This document shows positions 1-11,270 of a stretch of DNA of 64,000 bases, one piece after another. Positions within the stretch are counted from its first letter, which is position 1. Each line of letters opens with the position of its first letter. The DNA is from Brachypterus glaber (lineage: Eukaryota; Arthropoda; Insecta; Coleoptera; Kateretidae). The position numbers and the translations under genes are program-made. The notes under the pieces are model-generated. The model searched no databases. It was not told the origin of the DNA and was given only the letters and a program-made list of their open reading frames with translations. Location of the stretch: NCBI GenBank assembly GCA_958510825.1, contig OY294048.1:26298680-26362679 (forward strand), in the 5' to 3' direction.

Positions 1-570
1 TAATTGTTATCCGGAAATATAATTAAAATGTTATTTTTTTATCAAAAAAATAAAGTCTGCCAAATTCAAATGTATCAAACTCCTGAAATTTTCAGTAATT
101 TCTAGAAACTACGTAGAAATTATCAGAGTTAAGCTTTCCACTCCTAGATGGCACTACAGACCAAAATAACCAGAAAATGTGTGAAAACGGAATTAAATTT
201 ATAAAAATATATTTATTGATAATAAACCATCCTAGTTATCAATGTAGTGTAATAAAATTTCCTTTAAATAACCAGGAATAATTTATTTATTGAAAATGGT
301 TATCGATAAGGTAGGAAACTGTACCAGTCTCAACAACTGTCAACCTGACTTATGTCAGACTAGATAACCTATTACAATAACAAACGAATTTGGGGCCATT
401 TATTAAATAACTAAATACTGAATATGGAAAAGCATCAGAATAACTTTTAGAAGCAACATACATAAAAAAAATGCCATGTGAAATTATAAGGTAAGGTTCC
501 AATTCTTCCTAATTTTGATCAAAAATTTGTATCGTACTAATAAAAAATAACTAAAATTCATAATGTTACA
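1..570 (-). repeat. 3' LTR of the Gypsy element (partial)
   Basis: Read on the minus strand it begins TGTAACATTATG directly after the polypurine tract. Only its first 570 bases lie in the window. It matches 6948-7518 almost perfectly; the visible differences are one G/T, one A/G and one extra A in an A-run. Confidence 0.92.
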
Positions 571-586
571 ACACTCCCCCTTCCTT
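571..586 (-). promoter_or_regulatory. Polypurine tract of the Gypsy element
   Basis: On the minus strand the purine run AAGGAAGGGGGAGTGT lies immediately before the 3' LTR, as expected for the plus-strand DNA primer of LTR retrotransposons. Confidence 0.75.
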
Positions 587-677
587 AAGAAAATTAATTA
601 CAAAGAAAAATTAATTTTCTCAAAAAAAAACAACACATAACCTAACATAATTATGTTTAAATAATTATGACCTAAAT

Positions 678-3600
678 CTATTCCTTATAATCAGGTGAAT
701 GTTCTTTCAGATTCTTTGCGTGCCAAACGCCCTTATGGTTTCCATATTCGTCTACAAGCTCATACGTATAAGGAGAAACCTTTTTCTTTATCAAGAAAGG
801 ACCAAGATACTTAGGTGCCAATTTCTTAGAGAAATACTTCTGAGCATCTGACAAGACGAAGTTAGATCTCCATACCAGCTGATTTGGCAAATATTCAGTG
901 TGCCTTCTACGCAAATTATAAGTCTTACAATTTTTATCTGAAGCTGCCTTTAATCTAGCCTTAACATCCTTGTAAATATCCTTAAAAACTTCTTCCCTTA
1001 CCACAGGAAATTCTGCTTCCTCCTTAAACAAATCCTTTTTCAAATACTCCTCGCCAGAAAGTATCATTCTGCGACCGAAATTTACAAAGTATGGAGTCTG
1101 GTTTGTGGTTTCGCTACGGGATGTTCTAATAGCACAAGCAATACGGGCAAGATTTTCATCCCAAACTCTATGATTGTCCGAAACATAAGCAGCTAACATA
1201 AACTTCAATGTACGATTAACCCTTTCCGTTGGATTTGCATTTGCATGGTAATGTGCATTATATTTGGGCTGAACATTATAACGATTTAACAACGAAACAT
1301 ACTCTTTGCTACGATAACATGGCCCGTTATCCGAAATAGCAATTTTTGGGACACCGAATAGCAAAAAGCAATGTTCCTCAATTTTGGATGCTACCAGTTT
1401 TCCAGTGGCATTTTTCAAAGGCAGAATTATCGAAAATTTACTAAAGTAATCTGTGATAACTAAAATATAACAGTTTCCAGAACGAGAACGAACCAGAGGA
1501 CCCATCAGATCTGAGGATATTAATTCCCAAGGTCTAGAAGTAGTAGGTTGCCTCACCATAAGTCCTGCAGGTTTCTGATTGTCATATCTATGCTGACAAC
1601 AGACTATACAGCTTTTAACAAATTTAGAAACTTCAGATCTCAGTTTTGGCCAAGTATACCTCTCACAAATTCTTGCATAAGTTTTGAGAACACCAGTGTG
1701 TCCATTTTTCGAATGCATATCAAACAGTATCGATTTCCTCTGATCTTTTGGAACTACAATTTTCCAATCTTCCCATCCTTCAGAAGTACCTACATACTGT
1801 GGCTTAACATACTTGTATAAGACATTATCAAGGACTCTATATTGAGAAAACTTAAGAGGTTTGGACAAGACTTCCAATTTCAACTTTTCCAACCATTTAT
1901 CCACAACTTTAGGAGTTACAGTGACCACGTCCAAAACAGGGACAGATCTAGAAAGAGTATCAGGGACTATATGCTCTTTACCTTTACGATGAATGATTTT
2001 TACATTAAACTGCTGCATACGCAAAGCCCATCTAGCTAATCGACCATTTACATTTTTCAAATTACCCAACCATACCAAGGAATAATGATCGGTGATGACC
2101 GTTACATCCGGTACACCTTCTAAATATGGCCTCAATTTCTCAAGTGCCCAAATGACCGCCAAACATTCACGCTCTGTGGTCGTATATCGCCTTTCTTGCC
2201 TCGTTAAGGATCTACTTAAATAGCACACAACTTTTTCACCATCTGGGTGCTTCTGGCTTAACACAGCACCAATCCCCCACCCAGATGCGTCTGTTTGCAC
2301 CTCAAAACCTAAGGAGTATGAAGGGCAACTAAGCACAGGTGCAGATACCAACTTTTCCTTAAGCAAATTAAAAGATTTCATACACTCTTCATCCCATAAA
2401 AATTTTCTATTTTTCTTTAAAAGATTGGTGATCGGAGCAATTAGGGTAGAAAATGAGGGTATGAAACGACGATACCAACCGAAAGTACCTATAATTCCTC
2501 TAGCTTGACTAACTGTTTTTGGAGCAGGAATATCAAGCATGGCCTGTACTTTACTGGGATCTACATGCAAACCATTCCTATCTACTACATAACCTAAATA
2601 CCTAAGCTGAGGACGACAATAGGAACACTTTTCCTTTGAAACCGTAATATTAGCCTTTCTGAGCCTTCGAAAAACTTCTTCCAACACCTCCAAGTGTTTT
2701 TCAAAAGTCTCAGTGACAATAACAATATCATCCAAATAACAAAAAACATAGGGAGTAAGATCATGACCCAAAATTTTGTCCATGAGACGTTGCCAAGTAG
2801 CAGGAGAAGTGGAAAGACCAAATGGCATTCTACAAAACTCGAACAAACCTCTTCCCGCTACAGTAAAAGCTGTCAGTTTCCGCGAGTCCTCGGCTACCGG
2901 AACCTGAAAGAAAGCTGACTTCACGTCAATGGTAGATAAATATTTTGCGTTCCGAAGCTGATCCTAAATATTTTGGATATAAGGTAGAGGGTAACCATCC
3001 TTATTAGTGACTGCGTTAAGCTTGCGATAGTCAACCCAAAAACGGTAACTACCATCACGTTTTGGAATCATAATTACAGGGCTTGACCATGCGCTAAAAC
3101 TGGGACGAACAATCTTTTCTTTTAACATCCAATCTAGTTCCTTATGCATAATATTCTGTATGACTGGAGAAACAGGGTAGTACCTTTGCTTAATAGGACT
3201 AGCTGTGGTAGTGATAACATGTTCAGCTTCGGTGGTACAACCTAATTTGTCTCCCATAAGCTCGTAACATTTTTCTATAAGGTCATTTAACCTACGTTGC
3301 TGATCTAGAGTCAAGACAGAAGTATCCTGCAAATGAGTATCTAATTCCAAACATTCTATGTTTTTCGAAAAAGACCATTCATCATTGCGCAGGTCAGGGA
3401 CAATACCCATAATTTTCCAAAAGTCTGCACCTAAAATTAAATCATGAGGAAGCTCTGGAATCACTAAAACTTCCACGATCTTACACCTATCTAACAAACA
3501 AATTGGGACAGAAAAACTACCAACACTAACACACTTCTCTCCATTTGCAACACTACAACTGATAATCCTTGATGTATCTAACGACAAACCTAAGGAACTT

Positions 3601-3800
3601 AACAATTTATAACCAGGTCCACCTAAAAATGTTCTTGAAGCTCCACTATCAAGAAGACCCTTAATGGTTTTTCCAAACACACTAACACTAAGATAGGGAC
3701 GTTCATCATTTTGTCCATGTTCCAAAATATAATTAATAATAGGACTAAAATAATCATTCAGGATCGGTTTTATGGCCTGTTTAGTACGATCCAAATCTAA
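678..3800 (-). pseudogene. pol: Gypsy pol: protease, reverse transcriptase, RNase H, integrase; one in-frame stop
   Basis: Pol follows gag in the -1 frame: the gag stop is at 3797-3799 and the pol frame is open across it. In order: aspartic protease with DSGA (~3640-3660), RT beginning with the WSSPVIMIPKRDG region (~3050-3110) and carrying the YLDD catalytic box near 2730, RNase H (TDASGWG near 2290, then TDHYSLVW), integrase zinc finger of H-H-C-C type (~1570-1720), and DDE core with D in DLMGP, D in SDNGP and E in PTERVNR. A single TAG at 2964-2966 replaces a Leu-like codon in RT; reading is open on both sides in the same frame. A basic C-terminal tail ends at 678 without a chromodomain I can recognise. 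Inactive unless the stop is bypassed. Confidence 0.92.
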
Positions 3801-5154
3801 ACTCGGCCTCTGCGGTTTCCCGAGACAGCATGTGAAGAAGAATTTTTAGGCTGAAATGAAGTATTACAAGAAGGACAATTCCTTACAGTATAACCTTCCT
3901 TCTTACACCGATAACATACCAAGCGCCTAGGAGAAGTACAACCAATGGCTCGATGTCCAGGTTGATCGCAGTTGAAACACACCAAGGTACCTCTTTGAAC
4001 AGAATCTGGTTGGATAGTATTAATCCTATCATGTTCCAAAGGAGTATGATCTACTCCAACATAAGCAAGATCCGGTTCCAAGGTATTCAAACTACGCCTA
4101 GGAGGTGGATTATAAGTTTCAACTGAGTTCCTAGTTTTTTCCAAACGCCTACAATATTTTCTCAAATCATCAATAGTAGATATTTCTACCAAAGCCAATT
4201 GTGTCTGAAAAAATGGAAGAATGTTCCTCCTAACTATATCTACTTTGACACTATCCGTTACGCTACAAGAAAGACGATTAAACAAAGACTGCATGACAGA
4301 TAAATATATTCCAATAGACTCGTCGTCACTTTGAGTTCGCTTTTTAATTTCATCTAATAACTTTTCATCGTTATTAGGGGGCAAAAACTCTTCACGAAGC
4401 TCCTTTACTAAACCGTTCCAATCCGATACAAGATAACGTGTAGCCCTATACCATACTAAAGCTTTTCCATCGAACAAATCAATGCCTGCAGCTCATTATG
4501 ATCAATATTTCTAGCCAAAGCCAACTCATCAACCCGTTCAAGAAAAGCGTTAAGTGAAAGACTTCTTTTCTCACCAGTAAATTTGACCAAGTTCCATCTA
4601 TTCACAGGTGTGGATTTAATATTCATATTTACCGAGGTATTAACTGCGGCAGCTGACGTGTTAGACCTATCTAAATCCTCCTCCTCGGAACTAGATTCGA
4701 CTGCGGCTCTTAGAACGCTAATATCTAACGGTTCAGGTGGTACTACAGGTGTGGTCTTGTTATCAAAGTCTTCCATTAGCACTAAGACTTCACTCAGATT
4801 ATTAGAACGCGTAGCCATTTCTTCATTTTCTTTAGGCTCCATCCTTTTAATTCTACCATGAATGTGTGACAATTTGCTAGAAATCTTTACATAATCCTTA
4901 CATAAGGCATTACCACTAAAAGCATCAATTAATGACTTAAGTTCGACCAATTTATCCTGTACGGCCTTACTATCTTCTTCAAATGTAAAGGGGTACTTTT
5001 CCAGTACTGTTTTAGTACCTTCCTTTTCCATTTTTATGGACCTTGCTACGGACTTCCTCATATTTTCCACAGTCCCTACTGCATGGCCCCTAATTTTGGC
5101 TTCATAAGCAAGTTCCTCTTGATTAAGCCTATACAAACTCATTTTTAATGACAT
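3797..5154 (-). pseudogene. gag: Gypsy gag with two zinc knuckles; frameshifted
   Basis: Gag forms the particle and binds RNA. I place the start at the ATG at 5152-5154 (MSLKMSLYRL), because the hydrophobic stretch upstream is leader sequence. The reading frame breaks near 4480-4490: upstream text ends at a stop just after 4456, while the downstream frame resumes with the FDGKALVWYRA capsid motif in another frame. C-terminal zinc knuckles are CFNCDQPGHRAIGC, which is canonical, and CYRCKKEGYTVRNC, in which Tyr sits in the zinc-binding His position. The end overlaps the start of pol, typical of -1 frameshift expression. Confidence 0.9.
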
Positions 5155-5453
5155 GTTGCCTATAATCACCAAAACAATGACAAAAATGAAAAATACCAAA
5201 TGTACAAACAAAGAGTACAACAGGAGATCAGTATGTCCAAAGTACACAAAAAGATAAAAAAAAACAATCAAATACCAATTTTTTTTTTTTCAAAATAAAT
5301 ATTTTTTTTTTTTTTTGCAAAAATATTTATGCCAAGATTTCAAAATTTTATTGTGGAAATGTGGATATATCTCAAAAAAATATATAAAAAAAAAATTGAA
5401 ACAAAAACTGTCCAAGTCCAAGTTTTCTAAAATAGCTCCCTTTTTTTTTATGG
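5155..5453 (-). other. Untranslated leader of the Gypsy element
   Basis: Between primer site and gag ATG. Very A/T-rich on the plus strand with long T and A runs (5280-5310, 5375-5395). The open frames here are short and lysine/phenylalanine rich and look non-coding. Confidence 0.7.
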
Positions 5454-5471
5454 GCCCCACGTTGGGCGCCA
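5454..5471 (-). promoter_or_regulatory. tRNA primer-binding site of the Gypsy element
   Basis: The minus strand reads TGGCGCCCAACGTGGGGC, a typical LTR-element primer site beginning TGG, four bases after the presumed LTR end. It fixes the 3' boundary of the 5' LTR. Confidence 0.85.
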
Positions 5472-5475
5472 AAAA

Positions 5476-7518
5476 TGTGGCGTGAAATTTACAACTAAGA
5501 TCCTTCGGTTAAACTTCTGTCTCCTTATTGAGTCCCTGAGCCCTAGCTCTAGTGGAGGTGGTGTGAGTAAAATTAGATGGTAATGAGCGCCACTTAGTTC
5601 GAGACTCAATAAGTAAATTAGAGAACGGGTGAACCAAGAATCTCCGTTTCTAATCGACTCCGCTATAATCTTTATCAAAAGTTTAATATAAATACAAAAG
5701 TCAAAATGAATGTTCAGAAATATTATAATCTGAAAATAAGGACAAGGGCAATGAAACAACTTGGTCAGATTTCGAGTCAACAATATATATTGGTTTTCCA
5801 GGCTTTCCAAAACCAGGAATGTACAAAATAAAAATGTACCAAATAATATATGCAAGGTAATATGACAACAATATGGCAAAACTGTAATAATGTATAAAAT
5901 GTAATTTAAAAATAAGGTACTGTTTGTAATTAAAAATATAAACGATTGGTGTAACACTTTAGTACCTAAAAGTATTTTGAAGACTGTATGCATACAACCG
6001 CAAAATTTACACATAAACCTAAATAAGTTGAATAGCCAAAGCAGCTAACACCAATGTCAAATTGCAATGTTACTGAAGAAGAAGAAGTCTTCTTTCTTAT
6101 AAATAATAAAAACAATTTCAAATCAAAAATAAACAGGCCTAAACCCCTTGCATAAGCAATAATAAATGCAGGTAATGAAACTAAATATAAAAGCAATACA
6201 TAAATACCTTGTAGTAAAATAAATACATTTATTATTTTGTTTCGTAGAAAACCTGAAGTGTGTCCATTCCTAAGTTGAATGCTGGGTTCCAAGCCAATAC
6301 CGGTCCAGGCAAATAACTGCAGAACGTTCAGTGCTACACTAGCAAGCCGCAATAGTTGAAACAAAACTCCAAAATAATAATATCCAAATATCCACATAAA
6401 TAAAGGTCTATAGAACCTTTGATTGAAAATGGTTCAGTAAAAGCATAAAACCATTTATTAAAACCAAATACTAAAACCCTAGAACAAAAACATCCGCATA
6501 AGAACCTATTGCGATGCATTCTATTCAAGTACGAAGAACATTTAGCTCGACCAAAAATTTAAGAAGAAGATTTATGAAAACTTACCTTCGACTTGGCTAC
6601 GAAGGGCACAGATGTCTTCAAAAGCTTGTTTATTGTGTTGGCCACTAAGAGGGGTAACTTCTTTAAAATAAAGAAAAAGGAAAAAATTAGAATTGACAAG
6701 ATAAATTATAATCGACAAGAGATTGTGCATGTCGGTGAAGTACTTACATTAATCCCAATAAATTATGGAGATTTCCAGATCACAATCAAAAAATATCATA
6801 TGCAATGATCAGGAAACCAAAAACTGAAACTTTTTATATTTAATCCTCAACACGATGAGATATTTTAACTTAAATATTCCAAGAATAAAAAGTTTCGAAA
6901 GATTACCACCTCACACAACTATTGTCACCTAAGCAATGGCCGACGGATAATTGTTATCCGGAAATATAATTAAAATGTTATTTTTTTATCAAAAAAATAA
7001 AGTCTGCCAAATTCAAATTTATCAAACTCCTGAAATTTTCAGTAATTTCTAGAAACTACGTAGAAATTATCAGAGTTAAGCTTTCCACTCCTAGATGGCG
7101 CTACAGACCAAAATAACCAGAAAATGTGTGAAAACGGAATTAAATTTATAAAAATATATTTATTGATAATAAACCATCCTAGTTATCAATGTAGTGTAAT
7201 AAAATTTCCTTTAAATAACCAGGAATAATTTATTTATTGAAAATGGTTATCGATAAGGTAGGAAACTGTACCAGTCTCAACAACTGTCAACCTGACTTAT
7301 GTCAGACTAGATAACCTATTACAATAACAAACGAATTTGGGGCCATTTATTAAATAACTAAATACTGAATATGGAAAAGCATCAGAATAACTTTTAGAAG
7401 CAACATACATAAAAAAAAATGCCATGTGAAATTATAAGGTAAGGTTCCAATTCTTCCTAATTTTGATCAAAAATTTGTATCGTACTAATAAAAAATAACT
7501 AAAATTCATAATGTTACA
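5476..7518 (-). repeat. 5' LTR of the Gypsy element (~2.04 kb)
   Basis: On the minus strand it begins TGTAACATTATG at 7518 and ends with CCACA at 5476, so the termini form the usual TGT...ACA inverted repeat. Short open frames inside (5966-6397, 5476-6014) have no recognisable domain and biased hydrophobic composition; I treat them as chance frames. Unusually long for a Gypsy LTR. Confidence 0.82.
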
Positions 7519-8171
7519 AGCAGCTAGAGGAATTAAAGCAGATCGTGGACAATAAACCAAGTTATGCTGATATCCTAACAAGCTTCAACAACAATGCCAA
7601 ATCCATCAATGATGATTTGAATGCCCTTAAAAAGCAAATAAACAAGCCATCTAACAACGAACCTTTGCAATCATTGGCTCTTGAACCATGCATTAATGAA
7701 ATTCATGATAGAGAAAGACGTGCATGTAACCTTCTAATCTTTGGGGCTAAGGAGCAACCATCAGAGCTATCCAAAGAAGATAGATTAAAAAAAGACCTGG
7801 AAACAGCCCAAAGCTTGGCCAGGAGAGTCCACCCCACAGGAAATGTTGAGCATGTTAAAGTGTATCGAATAGGAAACTATAACCAACAAAAAGTGAGACC
7901 TATCAAACTGATATTTACCACTAAGTTGGAAGCATTACAAATCCTTAAAAACAAATCCAAGCTCAACCTTACTGGGGTATACATCAAACCAGACCAAACT
8001 CCAGCCCAAAGGCAACACCTAAAGTCCTTAATCAATAGTCTTGAGGAACGTAAAAAAGGAGGGGAGGAAAACTTAGTCCTCAGATACTTGGATGGTATAC
8101 CTAAAATAGTCAAGTCCACAGCTGGTCCAAAAAACCTACAAACTCCACATCCTGCCAACAGTCAAACCTAA
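7519..8171 (+). CDS. LINE ORF1 protein, N-terminus removed by the Gypsy insertion
   Basis: RNA-binding ORF1 protein of the LINE. The frame is open from the LTR junction (reading QLEELKQIVDNK) to the stop at 8171; the first GTG at 7545 is not a real start. The text has the pattern of LINE ORF1 proteins with a central RRM-like domain: RRACNLLIFGAKE (~7717-7755), then VKVYRIGNYNQQKVRPIKL (~7856-7912), then the YIKPDQTPAQR region and a basic tail. The N-terminal coiled coil or zinc part would lie left of the window. ORF2 starts 56 bases downstream. Confidence 0.75.
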
Positions 8172-8227
8172 CCAACACACTTAATTTAACCTTCCTGTAC
8201 ACAAATGCAAATTCTCTGCGGAACAAA

Positions 8228-11011
8228 ATGGATGAGTTAACGACCTACGCCAACAATGAACAGCCTTGCTTCATTCTAATTACCGAAACCTGGTTAAAAA
8301 CAGTTATTCCTGATAGTTTTGTGGAAATCCCTGTATATAACCTACATAGACACAATCGAGATCACAAAAAAGGCGGAGGTGTTTGCATTTATTCCAAAGC
8401 CACACTGCATGGTCACTCAATCGATGTTAGCCTTATGAGTAACTTTGAAATGCCAGATGACATTAACTTACTTTGGATACAAGCTCAGATAGCCAAAGAA
8501 AAAATTCAAATTCTCTGCATATACAGGTCTAAGCCTACTGATGACCCAAATATTGATAAAAAGTTAATCAAGGACAGGTATATCAAAAGTAACAAAGATA
8601 TGATACAAATTATTGACAATGCAGTGTCTAGTAACGTACCTACGTTTGTGTGTGGAGACTTCAATTTTCCCGAAATTGAGTGGAATAACCTGTCTCTTAC
8701 CAAAAATGAAACTGTCGCCTATGATTTCCTTGAAGCCTACAAAAATATGAATGTGACACAGTTTGTTAATTTCATCACCAGGAAACGTGGGAACGAGGAA
8801 TCTCTACTAGACCTTATATTAGTGAATGACAAAAAACTCGTATGTGACATAAAACAATGTGCGCCTCTCGGTCTTAGTGACCATATCGTGATACTTTTTA
8901 CCACCCAGCTTAAGCTTAATTCTAAACCCACCATAAAAGTAAGAAAACAAAACTTTTGGAATGCCAGCTACGACCAAATCAAGCAGTATCTTAGTGATCA
9001 TCTTGATAGCAGAAATACAACCTTGAATGAGTGCTATGAAGTAATAAATAAGGCTATAGAACAATACGTACCTTACTGCACAAATAAATACAATCCGCAA
9101 AAACCTTGGTTAGACCGAACCTTGTTTAAAAGGATTAAAACTAAGAGAGCGCTATGGGACAGATACTTACGAGACAGAACAATTGACAACTACACACTCT
9201 ATAGAGAGCACAACAACGAACTAAAAAGACGAATTTTAGAAGCTAGGAGGCGCTACGAAAATGAGTTGGCTTCTTCACCGCCCAAAAGGTTTTATAGCTA
9301 CATTAAGCGCTCTCTTAAATCCAATGCTGGGTTGGTGGCCTTGCAGAAGGACGATGGGAGCACAATGTCTTCTCAGGAATCTGCCGAAGCTTTTGCAACT
9401 CACTTCGAAAGTGTCTTCACCAAAGAACCAGATGGTCCATTACCCGCTATGCCTAATGCCACTTATTCTGACTTATCCATAACCGAAATCAGTTTTACTC
9501 CTGTAAACGTTACGGAAGCCATCGCATCCTTAAAAAACGACACCAACCCTGGCGTTGATGGTATTCCTGCTTTATTCCTGAAAAAATGTGTTGACGTTCT
9601 AGCTGAGCCTTTGTCTGTGGCCATGGAAAATAGCCTGTCTACCAACTACATACCTGGTGAGTGGGAGATAGCACATATTGTACCAATCTACAAGCAGGGT
9701 AACAAGCGGCGACCTGAGAACTATCGCCCAATTAGCATAACATCTAATCTCTGTAAATGTATGGAGAAGATTATTGTGAGACAAGTAACTGAATTTCTAC
9801 TCCTAAACAAGGTAATTCCTGCTTCCCAGCATGGTTTCATGCCAAATCGTTCAGTCGAAACAAACCTCCTTTACTGTGTCAACAAATGGACGGAAAGCAA
9901 TGATATCGGTAGTCCTACTGATATCATTTACCTCGATTTCGAAAAAGCGTTCGACAAAGTCCCTCACAAGAGGATGCTGATGAAACTGGACCACTTTGGA
10001 ATCCGTGGAAAACTTTTGAAATGGCTTGAAAAATTTCTAAAAAATAAGAAGTTTAGAGTAAAGTACGGTGGTGTGTTCTCCTTTATTCGTCTTATAATCA
10101 GTGGGGTAATACAAGGTTCAGTGCTTGGCCCATTGCTTTTCCTGATTTACATATCTGACCTGAATAACAACATCCTAGCGGACATGGTTTTATTTGCCGA
10201 CGACTCGAAAATGTTTTGCAACCCTCTTCTGGATGCGGCCTCTTTTGCTGAAGACATTAAGAAAGTCGCAAGGTGGGCTCAACAGTGGTTAATGTCATTA
10301 AACATCAATAAATGCTCCATCCCTCATTTGGGACCTAAAAACCCCAAACTTAACTACATGTTAAATGGATTACCCATTCGAGAGGTTACAACGCAAAAGG
10401 ACCTTGGTGTGGAAATCTCATCAGATCTAAAATGGGAAAGTCACATAGTCAGAATTGTCAAACGGGCCAATTCCATTTTATACTTAATAAGAACTGCTTT
10501 TAAGGATCATTCTACAGATACAATTGCAAAGTTGTATAAATCTTATGTCCGTCCCATATTGGAGTACGCTGAAAGTGTATGGAACCCCTACTATGTTAAG
10601 GATATTGATCTTATCGAAGCAGTCCAGCGAAGAGCCACCAAAATTCCCCCAGAACTGAAGGATCTGCCATATCTTGAACGCCTCTCCCGTATGAATTTAA
10701 GCACACTAGCAGCTAGACGATCTCGAGGTGACCTCATACAAACCTTTAAAATTCTGAGCGGTTACTATTCAATAGAACTCACAATTTTCCAACTCAACAC
10801 CTACCCCAGCCTTCGAGGTCATAATAAAAAGCTCAACAAGGAAAGGTGTTTAAAGTTACCCCGAAAAAACTTCCTTACCAACCGTGTTGTGTATCAGTGG
10901 AATGGTCTAAGCGAGGTCACAGTTGAGGCTACAACTGTAAATCAGTTCAAGAATAGGTTGGACCGTGAACTCGTAAATGTGGGAAACCAATGGGTCCACT
11001 TTCCGTCCTAG
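8228..11011 (+). CDS. LINE ORF2: APE endonuclease and reverse transcriptase, apparently intact
   Basis: Open frame of 927 residues that nicks the target and reverse-transcribes the LINE RNA. Endonuclease motifs: ITETWL (~8278), GDFNFPEIEW (~8659), SLLDLILV and the catalytic GLSDH (~8872-8886). RT motifs: NPGVDGIPALFLKK (~9546), RPISITSN, YLDFEKAFDKVPH (~9930), SGVIQGSVLGPLLF (~10098) and the catalytic FADD (~10193-10204). The C-terminus SFKNRLD-like (QFKNRLDREL) is typical of CR1/L2-type ORF2. A sequence just upstream of the ATG (TNSLRNKMDE) resembles the usual start region, so the true start may be a little earlier. No internal stop; the best candidate for a functional protein in the window. 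Confidence 0.92.
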   Translation: MDELTTYANNEQPCFILITETWLKTVIPDSFVEIPVYNLHRHNRDHKKGGGVCIYSKATLHGHSIDVSLMSNFEMPDDINLLWIQAQIAKEKIQILCIYRSKPTDDPNIDKKLIKDRYIKSNKDMIQIIDNAVSSNVPTFVCGDFNFPEIEWNNLSLTKNETVAYDFLEAYKNMNVTQFVNFITRKRGNEESLLDLILVNDKKLVCDIKQCAPLGLSDHIVILFTTQLKLNSKPTIKVRKQNFWNASYDQIKQYLSDHLDSRNTTLNECYEVINKAIEQYVPYCTNKYNPQKPWLDRTLFKRIKTKRALWDRYLRDRTIDNYTLYREHNNELKRRILEARRRYENELASSPPKRFYSYIKRSLKSNAGLVALQKDDGSTMSSQESAEAFATHFESVFTKEPDGPLPAMPNATYSDLSITEISFTPVNVTEAIASLKNDTNPGVDGIPALFLKKCVDVLAEPLSVAMENSLSTNYIPGEWEIAHIVPIYKQGNKRRPENYRPISITSNLCKCMEKIIVRQVTEFLLLNKVIPASQHGFMPNRSVETNLLYCVNKWTESNDIGSPTDIIYLDFEKAFDKVPHKRMLMKLDHFGIRGKLLKWLEKFLKNKKFRVKYGGVFSFIRLIISGVIQGSVLGPLLFLIYISDLNNNILADMVLFADDSKMFCNPLLDAASFAEDIKKVARWAQQWLMSLNINKCSIPHLGPKNPKLNYMLNGLPIREVTTQKDLGVEISSDLKWESHIVRIVKRANSILYLIRTAFKDHSTDTIAKLYKSYVRPILEYAESVWNPYYVKDIDLIEAVQRRATKIPPELKDLPYLERLSRMNLSTLAARRSRGDLIQTFKILSGYYSIELTIFQLNTYPSLRGHNKKLNKERCLKLPRKNFLTNRVVYQWNGLSEVTVEATTVNQFKNRLDRELVNVGNQWVHFPS

Positions 11012-11170
11012 TATTGTATTATATTATATTTTCTTTCTCTGTGATATTAATTGTGATAATACTCATAACTTAATTATTTAACTTATTTTAATTATAATAA
11101 TTTAATGTAAACAATTTAAAATGTAAACTTGTTGATACAGATACATCGGCAATCGCCGCTCTCTGTAGTT

Positions 11171-11193
11171 AATAATAATAATAATAATAATAA
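11171..11193 (+). repeat. (TAA)n tail of the LINE
   Basis: About eight TAA units at the end of the LINE 3' region, the usual kind of 3' tail for this type of element. Confidence 0.75.
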
Positions 11194-11270
11194 ATTAAAA
11201 TTGTCAAGGGCATTCTAGTAGTAAATAATAAAACAATATTAAGCGATATTTATTAATGTATATTAAAAAG

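Larger units (their letters stand above)
1..7518 (-). mobile_element. Ty3/Gypsy LTR retrotransposon with ~2 kb LTRs, 3' LTR cut by window edge
   Basis: Minus-strand element with the order 5' LTR (5476-7518), primer site (5454-5471), gag, protease, RT, RNase H, integrase, polypurine tract and 3' LTR (1-570, continuing left of the window). Seen: the first 570 bases recur at 6948-7518 with about two substitutions and a one-base indel. The primer site lies 1.5 kb beyond the end of that visible repeat, so the LTR must reach about 5476 and be about 2.04 kb long. No env is present. Gag has one frameshift and pol one in-frame stop, so this copy is not autonomous, yet the LTR similarity says it inserted recently. 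It sits inside ORF1 of the LINE that starts at 7519. The left target duplication is outside the window. Confidence 0.93.
7519..11193 (+). mobile_element. LINE of the CR1/L2/Daphne type, split by the Gypsy insertion
   Basis: Contains the end of ORF1, a full ORF2 and a 3' untranslated region that ends in a (TAA)n tail at 11171-11193. The left boundary is the Gypsy LTR, not a natural 5' end: coding sequence for ORF1 is open right up to base 7519, so the rest of ORF1 and the 5' end should lie beyond the left edge of the window. Clade assigned from the style of the ORF1 and of the ORF2 C-terminus; this is family knowledge, not a search. Confidence 0.85.

Noticed and set aside
5448..6528. Several open frames of 60-190 codons on the minus strand
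   Set aside because: They lie in the 2 kb LTR, are rich in Phe/Leu/Ile from AT bias, and show no motif.
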